Positions 26,489 through 32,844 of a stretch of DNA of 32,844 nt are shown here, piece by piece. Positions within the stretch are counted from its first letter, which is position 1, and each line of letters begins with the position of its first letter. The translations under genes were made by a program, and so were the position numbers. Under the pieces are notes generated by a model. It was not told where the DNA came from, did not search any database, and was given only the letters and a program-made list of their open reading frames with translations. This DNA is from Halopseudomonas yangmingensis (GTDB lineage: Bacteria; Pseudomonadota; Gammaproteobacteria; Pseudomonadales; Pseudomonadaceae): assembly GCF_900114825.1 (NCBI RefSeq), contig NZ_FOUI01000020.1, positions 1-32,844 of the forward strand, in the 5' to 3' direction.

Positions 26489-27829
26489 ATGCAGCGCCTG
26501 CGCGCAAACGGCACCGAGCCGACTGACTGGCTACCGACCAACCACGACGCACTGGCCAGCGCCTGCCGCCAGCAACAGCGCTGCATCGAGGACGTGGAAA
26601 GCCAGACCGCAGAACGACACCTGCTCTGGAGCTATATCCCCCAGCCAGCATTGAATGCGGTTCTGGTACGCGGACGCGACGCAACCAACAGCCTGCGCTT
26701 GCAGCACCAGGCCACCGTAGCCCACCGGCTGTACCGCTTGATCATCGAAAACACCACCGATCTGATTTCGCGGCATACACCCGACGGCATATTCCTCGAT
26801 GCCTCGCCAGCCGCACGCACCCTGCTCGGCTACTCACCCGAGCAACTGCGCGGCAGCTCCATACAAAAGCTTCTGCACCCGCAGGACAGCGACCGCCTCA
26901 GCGAACGCTACCGGCGCGTACTGGAGCAGGATGGCTATCTGACCGAAACCTACCGGATCCAGCACCAGAACGGGCACTACCTCTGGTTTGAAACCGCCAG
27001 CCGTGCGATCCGCGAAACCTATACCGGCAGCGTGATCGAGGTAGTGAGTGTGTCGCGTGATATCACTGCACGCATTCACAGCGAGGAAAATCATCGCCGC
27101 CTGCAGGACGAACTGGCCCACGCCGCGCGGCTGGCAACCCTTGGCGAGCTGGCCTCGGGCATTGCCCATGAACTGAACCAGCCGCTGGCCGCCATTCTCA
27201 ATTACGCCAGTGCCAGCCAGCGTTACCTGAGTGGCGCACAACAAGGGCCGGCCGAACTCGACAAGGTCGAACAGGGACTGGCCCGTATCAGCGAACAGGC
27301 CGAGCACGCGGCGGCAGTGATACGCCGGCTGCGCGGCTTTTTGCGCAAGGGCCAGCGCCGCCTGCAAACACTGGCTCCGGCGCAACTGCTGCGGGACGCG
27401 GTGAACCTCTGCGCCTGGGAAGCCAGCCAGCACCAGGTAAGCGTGGTCGAGCAATGTGCCGCTGACCTGCCACAGGTCCAGGTCGACCCCATCCTGTTGC
27501 AGCAGGTATTGCTGAACCTGCTGCGCAACGCTATCGAAGCCAACCGCGAACGTCACCCGCAGTCAGCCTCGCAGATCATCCTGCAACTCGACAGCGATGG
27601 TGGGCTGGTCCATATCCGCGTTTTCGACCAGGGTCCCGGCCTCACCGAGGACCAGCGCCAACGGATTTTTACGCCTTTCTATACCAGCAAACCGGAGGGT
27701 TTGGGCTTGGGGCTGTCGATGAGTCAGGGTATCGTAGAGGGCTTCGGTGGCGGGCTGGAAGCCTTGCCGGTGGATGCCGGCGGACTCTGCCTGCATTGCT
27801 GGCTGCCGGCCGGTTCAGAGCAGCCCTGA
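26489..27829 (+). CDS. PAS-domain sensor histidine kinase (5' end probably frameshifted)
   Basis: The ORF gives 446 aa: a linker, a PAS domain (about 84-195, LIIENTTDLISRHTPDGIFLDASPAARTLLGY...), an HisKA H-box GIAHELNQPLAAIL with phospho-acceptor His227, and an HATPase domain with LLNLLRNAIEA (N box), DQGPGLTED and GLGLGLSMSQ (G boxes). No membrane segment is seen, so it is cytoplasmic, FixL/TutC-like. The ATG lacks a ribosome site. In-frame sequence 26402-26488 reads like protein (QLLANDPQPSLLITSDLQSLCNPA) without a start codon, and the other frame from TTG 26299 joins it if one base near 26401 is skipped. It forms a pair with the response regulator 33 bp downstream. Confidence 0.88.
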   Translation: MQRLRANGTEPTDWLPTNHDALASACRQQQRCIEDVESQTAERHLLWSYIPQPALNAVLVRGRDATNSLRLQHQATVAHRLYRLIIENTTDLISRHTPDGIFLDASPAARTLLGYSPEQLRGSSIQKLLHPQDSDRLSERYRRVLEQDGYLTETYRIQHQNGHYLWFETASRAIRETYTGSVIEVVSVSRDITARIHSEENHRRLQDELAHAARLATLGELASGIAHELNQPLAAILNYASASQRYLSGAQQGPAELDKVEQGLARISEQAEHAAAVIRRLRGFLRKGQRRLQTLAPAQLLRDAVNLCAWEASQHQVSVVEQCAADLPQVQVDPILLQQVLLNLLRNAIEANRERHPQSASQIILQLDSDGGLVHIRVFDQGPGLTEDQRQRIFTPFYTSKPEGLGLGLSMSQGIVEGFGGGLEALPVDAGGLCLHCWLPAGSEQP

Positions 27830-27862
27830 CCAACACACCCGCGTAGCGCCATAGGAGCAGCC

Positions 27863-28504
27863 ATGCCCGAGATGTCCCAGCAACTGGTCTATGTTGTCGA
27901 TGATGACCAGGGCATGCTCGACTCCACTCTCTGGCTGTTTGACTCAGTGGGGCTCAAGGCACTGGCATTCACCAACGGCCAGAGCTTTCTCGAGGCCTGT
28001 GATCCAATGGCAAATGCCTGTGTGCTGCTGGATATCCGCATGCCGGGGATGGGCGGACTGGCCGTGCAAGAGGCCATGCGCGAGCGAGGTATCGAGCTTC
28101 CGGTTATCTTCGTCAGCGCCCATGCTGATGTCCCCATAGTGGTCCGCGCATTCCGCGGCGGCGCCGTCGACTTCATCGAGAAACCCTACAACGAGCAGCT
28201 CCTGCTTGACAGCGTCCAGCGCGCGCTCAACCGCCAACCCGTGATTGCCACCAACCAGCGCGCCCGGCATGAGGTGCAGGCCAGGCTCGACAGCCTGACC
28301 CCCCGCGAGCGCGACATCCTGCTACCGCTGGTGCAGGGCTACAGCAACCGGGAAATTGCCGAACAGTTGCAAGTCAGCGTAAAGACCGTGGACCTGTACC
28401 GCTCGCGGGTGATGAAACGGATGCAGGCCGACAGCCTGCCGGCACTGGTAGGCATGGCCATAGGCGCCGGCCTGATCGAACCCTTCAGCCTGCAGCCGCG
28501 CTGA
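27863..28504 (+). CDS. FixJ/NarL-type response regulator
   Basis: The 213-aa protein has an N-terminal receiver domain with acidic pocket (VVDDD at 11-15), phospho-acceptor D57 in LLDIRMPGMGG and Lys107 in FIEKPY, then a LuxR-type HTH (LTPRERDILLPLVQGYSNREIAEQLQVSVKTVDLYRSRVMKRM, about 145-190). The HTH reads strongly like FixJ/TtrR/TutB. AGGAG precedes ATG 27863. It is co-transcribed with the kinase and is the likely regulator of the divergent carboxylate uptake and activation genes; that target is inferred from position. Confidence 0.94.
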   Translation: MPEMSQQLVYVVDDDQGMLDSTLWLFDSVGLKALAFTNGQSFLEACDPMANACVLLDIRMPGMGGLAVQEAMRERGIELPVIFVSAHADVPIVVRAFRGGAVDFIEKPYNEQLLLDSVQRALNRQPVIATNQRARHEVQARLDSLTPRERDILLPLVQGYSNREIAEQLQVSVKTVDLYRSRVMKRMQADSLPALVGMAIGAGLIEPFSLQPR

Positions 28505-28570
28505 GCCCTGCGTCCGACAGCACGTCTCCCGGGCGCTACTGACTGGCCGGGATGGCTATTGCCCAGGCGC

Positions 28571-29611
28571 CTACCCTGCCACCTCGACCCGGTTGCGCCC
28601 GCCATGCTTGCTGGCGTACAGGGCCGCATCGGCACGCGCAATACTGTTGCCAAGCACCTCCCCTGAACGGTACTGGCTGATACCAATACTCAGGGTGACC
28701 GGCGCGTCCAGCCCATGGCGGCCCCAGTCATGGTCAGCCACCGCCATACGCACCCGCTCGGCAATCTGCTGCGCCTGCAGGCTGTCGGTGTCCGGCAATA
28801 CCGCAAGGAACTCCTCGCCACCCCAGCGCCCGACATAGTCCTGCTCGCGCAGCGTCGCCTGCAACAGCTGGCTGATCTGGCTGAGCACCTGATCGCCACA
28901 GTCATGCCCATGCTGGTCATTGATCTGCTTGAAGTGATCCACGTCCATCAGCAGGAATGCCAGTCTGGCGCCGTCTGCGTCGCTGCCGGAAATATCCTGA
29001 TTGGCCAGCTCGACCATGTGCCGGCGGTTGAACAACCGGGTCAGCGGGTCGGTGGTGGCCATGCGTTTCAAGTCGCGATGCGCGCGCTTGACCGTCAGCA
29101 TGTAGTACAGCGACAGGTAGCTGAACATGCCGAATACCGTGGTCAGGTTGAACAGATACACCCCCTGCAGGGCGCCGTCGGAAATCGGTTGCAGCGGCTC
29201 AACCAGCCGCGTGGTGATATTCAGCGCCACATAGAACAGCCACAGGCAGAAAACCGCAAAGGTGGCCCAGGCAAAGGAACGGTTACCCGCATACAGCGCC
29301 GGAATGAACATCAGCAGGTAATAGTGAAAGCCACTGTCCCACCCGATCAGCAGCGAGCCGAGCGCCGCATGCACCATCACCTCGATCCAGATCAGCCTGA
29401 CCGCCAGACGGTTGCGGCGATTCAACAACGCCCAGTAGGCCGTGGCGTACATCGGCACACTGAGCACATTGACCCAGGCCAGAATCGGCGAGCCGAGATA
29501 GTGAAAGATGAAAAAGAAGGCAACATCCACACTTCCGGCCAGCATGCAGCAGCGCAGACTCATCAACCAGAATTGCGAGCGGGGCTCATCCAACCGACGC
29601 CGTGCTTCCAT
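28571..29611 (-). CDS. Membrane-bound GGDEF diguanylate cyclase
   Basis: The 346-aa protein has an N-terminal region with about six membrane segments (about 15-172) and a C-terminal GGDEF domain (about 178-346). The active-site motif is GGEEF (264-268), preceded by an intact inhibitory site RxxD (255-258), and a metal-site Asp in LLMDVDHFKQIND. It should make cyclic di-GMP and respond to an unknown membrane signal. It is monocistronic, convergent with the response regulator; a weak TCCCGG/CCGGGA hairpin (28527-28552) lies between. The 82-bp gap upstream shows no recognisable promoter. Confidence 0.94.
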   Translation of the reverse strand: MEARRRLDEPRSQFWLMSLRCCMLAGSVDVAFFFIFHYLGSPILAWVNVLSVPMYATAYWALLNRRNRLAVRLIWIEVMVHAALGSLLIGWDSGFHYYLLMFIPALYAGNRSFAWATFAVFCLWLFYVALNITTRLVEPLQPISDGALQGVYLFNLTTVFGMFSYLSLYYMLTVKRAHRDLKRMATTDPLTRLFNRRHMVELANQDISGSDADGARLAFLLMDVDHFKQINDQHGHDCGDQVLSQISQLLQATLREQDYVGRWGGEEFLAVLPDTDSLQAQQIAERVRMAVADHDWGRHGLDAPVTLSIGISQYRSGEVLGNSIARADAALYASKHGGRNRVEVAG

Positions 29612-29693
29612 GTACCGACTTGCTCCTGCAAGGAATTACTATCGCAGTGACATTACCCTGAATCTGGTTTCATTTCACCCGGAACAGTACATC

Positions 29694-30038
29694 CTAGACC
29701 TCAAAACAAAGCTCATCGGTCCGCGCCGCCATGATGAAATCATTGATGTGCAGACCGCCGATATCGTGGGTCCACCAGCGCACCGTCAGTTTGCCGTACT
29801 CCACCAGCAGCGCCGGATGATGGCCCTGTTCCTCGGCCAGTTCACCCAAGCGGTTGGCAAAGGCCAGCGCTTGGGCAAAGTTCTTCAGTTTGAATACCCG
29901 CCGAAGCTGCGCCACCCCCTCAACCTCAATCTGAGCCCACGCCGGTATCTGCCGCAGCAACTCCGCCGCTTCCTGCTCTGTCACTCTTGGTGCATCTGCC
30001 CAACAGGTCGCGCAATGCTGTTCGCTCAACGTGCTCAT
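29694..30038 (-). CDS. phhB: Pterin-4a-carbinolamine dehydratase PhhB
   Basis: PhhB dehydrates 4a-hydroxytetrahydropterin to recycle the cofactor of phenylalanine hydroxylase. The 114-aa product is full length. It shows the PCD domain: [59 protein letters not shown], in which EEQGHHP holds the catalytic His pair and [10 protein letters not shown] the third. phhA is not adjacent, so it is a stand-alone copy. It is divergent from the ECF sigma operon. Confidence 0.95.
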   Translation of the reverse strand: MSTLSEQHCATCWADAPRVTEQEAAELLRQIPAWAQIEVEGVAQLRRVFKLKNFAQALAFANRLGELAEEQGHHPALLVEYGKLTVRWWTHDIGGLHINDFIMAARTDELCFEV

Positions 30039-30089
30039 GGACGATCTCCAGTGAATACCCCAGACTCATCAGCTTAGACCAGTGCAGAT

Positions 30090-30116
30090 GGAACATTTTC
30101 CGGTGCGGCAACGTTA
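30090..30116 (+). promoter_or_regulatory. ECF-type promoter of the sigma/anti-sigma operon
   Basis: GGAAC (30090-30094) and CGTTA (30112-30116) are separated by 17 bp. The -35 GGAAC is the classic ECF element. The identical pair with the same spacing occurs at 31597-31623, so the sigma factor probably activates both. Predicted start is near 30122, 24 bp before ATG 30146. Confidence 0.75.
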
Positions 30117-30145
30117 GACAGGCCAGGCACTTTCCAGGGGACCAC

Positions 30146-30700
30146 ATGCACGGAACTGACGGAGAACTGATCCGCCAGGCACAGGCCGGTGACCGCCAGG
30201 CATTCGGCCGGCTGGTGCAACAACACCAGGGGCGGGTGTTTTCATTCGTCCGGCGTTTGTGTGGCAATCCGGACAATGCGCTGGATATCACCCAGGATAC
30301 CTTTATCAAGGTCTGGCACGCCCTGCCCGACTGGCGACCGGATGCCCGCTTCGAGACCTGGTTGTTACGCATCGCCCGCAATGCCTGCATCGATGTGCTG
30401 CGTCGCACACATCGTGAGCCTGAGCCGCTGCCGGAAGATGACGCACTGATCGATCCTGCGCCATCGCCCCTGCGGCAGCTGGAAGGCGGCCGCAGGATAG
30501 CTCAACTGGAGCAACTGCTGACCGGGCTGGCCCTGGCCCAACGCGAAGTGCTGCTACTGCGTGAGCTGGAGGGGCTTTCCTATCAGGAAATAGCCGCAGC
30601 ACTTGAGATCAGCGAAGGCACGGTGAAGTCACGCCTGGCCCGCGCCCGCTCGGCACTGCTGCAGGCGCGCCGTACACTCACAGGAGACAGCGATGACTGA
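30146..30700 (+). CDS. ECF-type RNA polymerase sigma factor
   Basis: The 184-aa protein has region 2 (VFSFVRRLCGNPDNALDITQDTFIKVWHALPDW, about 31-63), with the typical DxTQDTFxKVW, and region 4 (LALAQREVLLLRELEGLSYQEIAAALEISEGTVKSRLARAR, about 128-168). Start ATG 30146 follows AGGGG; the longer frame to 29987 overlaps phhB and has no sigma similarity. The stop overlaps the anti-sigma start by eight bases. Its likely target promoters are the two GGAAC-N17-CGTTA elements in this window. Confidence 0.95.
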   Translation: MHGTDGELIRQAQAGDRQAFGRLVQQHQGRVFSFVRRLCGNPDNALDITQDTFIKVWHALPDWRPDARFETWLLRIARNACIDVLRRTHREPEPLPEDDALIDPAPSPLRQLEGGRRIAQLEQLLTGLALAQREVLLLRELEGLSYQEIAAALEISEGTVKSRLARARSALLQARRTLTGDSDD

Positions 30701-31130
30701 ACATCCGGACATCAGCGAGTTGTCAGCCCATCTGGACGAGGAACTGGATGGCGCCAGCACCGCGCACATAAGCAGCCACCTGCTCGGCTGCCCGCGCTGC
30801 CAGGATCAGTACCGGGCCCTGCGCGAGTTGAGCCAGGATATGCAGCGACTGCCGGCCTTCGAGCCGGAACTGAACATGACCGGCCTTCTCGATCGACTGC
30901 CGCAGCGCCAGCAGCCGGGCACGCGCCATCTGCGACGCCAGCGTCTGTGGTCGGGCATGGCCGCAGCCGCGGCACTGGTGCTGGGACTGTTGATTGGTAA
31001 TGGCCTGAACTCACCAGCCATCGATAACCGCGAGCCGACCTTCGCGGCGCTGGCAATCCTAGACAGTACGCCACCCGGCGCCCTGTGCCGCCAACCCGAA
31101 CTCTGCTATCTCAAGGGGAACCCGCGATGA
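30693..31130 (+). CDS. ZAS-type membrane anti-sigma factor
   Basis: The 145-aa protein has a cytosolic N-terminal zinc-finger-like anti-sigma domain with H29-LLG-C33-PR-C36 (the HxxxCxxC signature), a linker rich in Gln/Arg, one membrane segment (about 89-104) and a short periplasmic tail with two cysteines (ALCRQPELCYL). It overlaps the sigma gene by eight bases and the next gene by four (ATGA), which implies fixed stoichiometry. It presumably holds the sigma factor until a periplasmic signal, perhaps metal, is perceived together with the CnrX-like protein. Confidence 0.9.
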   Translation: MTEHPDISELSAHLDEELDGASTAHISSHLLGCPRCQDQYRALRELSQDMQRLPAFEPELNMTGLLDRLPQRQQPGTRHLRRQRLWSGMAAAAALVLGLLIGNGLNSPAIDNREPTFAALAILDSTPPGALCRQPELCYLKGNPR

Positions 31131-31582
31131 ACACAGCCACCCTGCGCCTGGCGCTGATAGCCTCCCTGCTGTTCAATCTGGGGGTACTGGCCGCGCTTGG
31201 CTGGCAACAGCTGGCCGAGCGAGCGAGCGCATCCGGCACCCCGCTGCTGGTGCGCGAGCTCCAGCTGGATGACCGACAACAGCGCCAATGGCAAGACATC
31301 GAAGCGCCCTTCATGCTCGAACTCAATACCTCCACGCTGGCCATACAGCAGCAGCGCAACCAGTTGATCGACCACATCTTTGCCGAACAGCTGGACGCCG
31401 AGCTCATCCGTGCCGCGCAGAGCACGCTGGCCGAGCTGCAGAACCGGCAGCAACAACTGGTCATAGAACAGTTGTTGCGTGAGCGGGAGATTCTCGACGC
31501 CAGCCAGCGCCAGCACCTGGCCCGTTTGCTAATGCGTCAGTCGCCCCAGCGATCGGACGTGGAAACACTGCATAACGAATAA
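31127..31582 (+). CDS. CnrX/ZraP-like periplasmic metal-sensor-type protein
   Basis: The protein is 151 aa from ATG 31127, preceded by AAGGGG and overlapping the anti-sigma stop. It has an N-terminal membrane anchor (about 6-26), then a helical periplasmic domain (LQLDDRQQRQWQDIEAPFMLEL..., LIDHIFAEQLDAELIRAAQSTLAELQNRQQQLVIEQLL). This helical pattern fits the metal-resistance sensor group (CnrX, ZraP, CpxP). Typical metal-ligand Met/His positions are not clear. With the sigma and anti-sigma genes it reads like a three-part signal-relay cassette as in cnrYXH. Confidence 0.85.
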   Translation: MNTATLRLALIASLLFNLGVLAALGWQQLAERASASGTPLLVRELQLDDRQQRQWQDIEAPFMLELNTSTLAIQQQRNQLIDHIFAEQLDAELIRAAQSTLAELQNRQQQLVIEQLLREREILDASQRQHLARLLMRQSPQRSDVETLHNE

Positions 31583-31596
31583 GTTGATCGGCAAAG

Positions 31597-31623
31597 GGAA
31601 CAAAACCAGCGCCAGCGTCGTTA
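31597..31623 (+). promoter_or_regulatory. Second ECF-type promoter upstream of the His-rich protein gene
   Basis: GGAAC (31597-31601) and CGTTA (31619-31623), spacer 17 bp, are identical in boxes and spacing to 30090-30116. The start of transcription would be near 31629, with ATG 31682 after a 50-nt leader. It makes the downstream gene a likely member of the sigma regulon. Confidence 0.72.
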
Positions 31624-31681
31624 GCCTGAATGAAGCCAGTCGCAACAGCTGGCTGGCCAATACTCAGAATGGAGACCGACC

Positions 31682-32176
31682 ATGCCCATCAGACTTTCCC
31701 CGATTGCCCTACCCTTTGCCCTGGCCGCCGGACTGCTGTTTTCCGGCCTCAGCCTGGCCAGCGACGGCGCTGCCATTCATCAACACGACCACGGCGATGC
31801 TCCCTTTGAACTGCACCTGAACAATGGCGAGCAGTGGGCCATTGACGCCCCGCTGAGCAAGGCCATGGGCGAGATCGGTCAAGCCATGCGTGAGTCACTG
31901 CAGGTCATTCACGAAGACCGCCTGGCAGCGGAGGATTATGTGCCACTGGCCAAGCGAGTCAATGACGGCGTTGCCTACATGGTCGCCAACTGCCAGCTAC
32001 CGCCGGCTGCCGACGCGCAACTGCACATGATCATCGCCCAGCTGATGGCTGGCGCCGAGAAAATGGCCGGCAGCAGCGCCGACTCTCCCCGCGATGGTGC
32101 TGTACAGGTCATTGGCGCGCTGGACGCCTACGACAAGTACTTTGATGACCCGTCGTTTGTCCCTGTCGCCCACTAG
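31682..32176 (+). CDS. Periplasmic His-rich protein, DnrO-like
   Basis: The 164-aa protein has a signal peptide (cleavage about ...GLSLAS/DG, residue 27) and directly after it a His-rich string AIHQHDHGDAPF, then LNNGEQWAIDAPLSKAMGEIGQAMRESLQVIH and NCQLPPAADAQLHMIIAQLMAGAEKMAG. This matches the pattern of DnrO-type periplasmic proteins found beside metal-related genes. The HxHxH cluster and later His/Met residues suggest Cu/Ni/Zn binding (inference). It is preceded by its own ECF-type promoter identical to that of the sigma operon. Confidence 0.82.
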   Translation: MPIRLSPIALPFALAAGLLFSGLSLASDGAAIHQHDHGDAPFELHLNNGEQWAIDAPLSKAMGEIGQAMRESLQVIHEDRLAAEDYVPLAKRVNDGVAYMVANCQLPPAADAQLHMIIAQLMAGAEKMAGSSADSPRDGAVQVIGALDAYDKYFDDPSFVPVAH

Positions 32177-32582
32177 TGTCTGTTGCCGCTTCACATTGGC
32201 AACCATCCGAAAGCACAATCCATGGCAACCACGCTTGCGTAATTTCGCTTGAGCTTGCCGAAAGGTGACGCCACCGCCCGGCGCTGCTTCAACCGGGCGG
32301 TGGCGCGACTGCGCCGGCTTACATACTGCTCGGCTGGCATAAAGCGAACCACCCTGCCCCCCTCGTTCAGCAGGACTCAGCGGACGGCCTTCACAACAGT
32401 GCCAACCTACGAGGATGATACAGAGGCAGATATCTCAGCCTGGAAGGTGTCCAGGAAATCCGGTGTGATTCAATCTCAGTGCATTGTTCAACCATCCCTG
32501 CTGGCCTGATTGATTGCTAGAGATGGGCCACCCATGAAACTCCACCAATAGCTGGGGCCATACAGGACAAGTCACGCAGCCT
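32177..32582. other. Noncoding gap with a strong hairpin
   Basis: This 406-bp gap separates the His-rich protein gene from the convergent helicase-like gene. It has an 11-bp perfect stem CCACCGCCCGG (32271-32281) / CCGGGCGGTGG (32293-32303) with an 11-nt loop and no T tract, so a terminator function is uncertain. GGCAACCA occurs twice near its left end. The short frames here have no coding signature. Confidence 0.5.
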
Positions 32583-32844
32583 CTAGAACTTTTTCAGCCC
32601 TAACAAGTGCTCCTTGTGAGAGCTAGGCAGGTATACACGTTTGACTCCTCGGGTAACGCCGGTATAAAGCATCGACGCGGTACGTGACAGCTCCTGCTTG
32701 CTACCTTCTCGGGCTAGAAAAAACAAACTTTCCGGCAGGGCCAAGACTGGTAGCTCAAGGCTCTTTACATCATGCAGCATGGCTGCCACCGGGTTGGCCA
32801 GCCGACCCATTAGATATCCGGCCGGGACAGGCGTGTATGACAGG
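32583..32844 (-). CDS. C-terminal part of a UvrD/Rep-like helicase (partial, runs off the window)
   Basis: The frame is open to the right edge; 87 residues are visible, ending GLKKF with TAG at 32585-32583. The string ELSRTASMLYTGVTRGVKRVYLP resembles the C-terminal superfamily 1 helicase motif that normally reads 'LYTAlTRAkk.v.lvg', so this is probably the end of an SF1 DNA helicase or ATP-binding protein. The upstream part, with Walker motifs, is outside the window, so full identity cannot be given. Confidence 0.7.
   Translation of the reverse strand, partial: LSYTPVPAGYLMGRLANPVAAMLHDVKSLELPVLALPESLFFLAREGSKQELSRTASMLYTGVTRGVKRVYLPSSHKEHLLGLKKF

Noticed and set aside
31584-31820. 78-aa plus-strand frame
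   Set aside because: It overlaps the ECF promoter and the signal peptide region of the His-rich protein gene in another frame; composition is not protein-like.
32249-32509. 86-aa plus-strand frame
   Set aside because: It runs through the strong hairpin, has no ribosome site, no codon bias and no family features.

Overview
The window looks like a chromosomal piece of a gammaproteobacterium of the Pseudomonadaceae, possibly a marine/Halopseudomonas-type lineage. The evidence is moderately high GC with GC-rich third codon positions, an OprD-family porin, PhhB, RlhA, a DUF3833/chalcone-isomerase-like pair and FixJ/NarL-type two-component signalling. The family placement is an inference from gene content; no marker gene fixes the species.

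Left part (1-12223) is an accessory defence-type region. It opens with IS debris: a possible IS66-like tail, then the 3' half of an IS3-family transposase whose right end lies inside hsdS. On the minus strand follows a type I restriction-modification operon read hsdR-rmuC-hsdM-hsdS, tightly packed and with hsdS truncated by the IS. Immediately upstream lies a gene for a sigma-54 activator with an RtcR-like architecture: a CARF-like N-terminal sensor, an AAA+ domain with intact GAFTGA, and a Fis-type HTH. Two bases after its stop codon is a near-consensus sigma-54 promoter (GG-N10-GC) pointing at hsdR. I read this as a ligand-sensing switch that turns the R-M operon on; it is the most interesting system here. 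Further upstream are a small XRE-type repressor, two matching 18-bp operators in its divergent promoter region, a 54-codon gene, and a two-gene unit made of a Gly/Ala-rich membrane-type protein and a 412-aa protein of unknown family.

Middle part (12314-19027) is mostly housekeeping or conserved hypothetical: two small divergent genes around a perfect palindrome, a DUF3833 lipoprotein plus chalcone-isomerase-like operon with TGTACA-type boxes upstream, DUF3597, DUF937 and YegP-type (two DUF1508 repeats) genes, a Ca2+/Na+ antiporter and rlhA (23S rRNA C2501 hydroxylation).

The segment 19063-28504 looks like a carboxylate uptake and activation locus. On the minus strand are acyl-CoA synthetase, NCS2-like permease, OprD-type porin, MBL-fold hydrolase and a second acyl-CoA synthetase. 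Divergently transcribed is a PAS histidine kinase / FixJ-like response regulator pair; the kinase 5' end appears frameshifted.

The right part (28571-32844) holds a membrane GGDEF diguanylate cyclase, phhB, and an ECF sigma / ZAS anti-sigma / CnrX-like periplasmic protein operon followed by a His-rich periplasmic protein. Identical ECF-type promoters (GGAAC-N17-CGTTA) precede both the sigma gene and the His-rich protein gene, so a compact autoregulated metal/envelope-stress circuit can be read directly from the DNA. The window ends in the C-terminal part of a helicase-like gene. I saw no tRNA, rRNA or CRISPR array.
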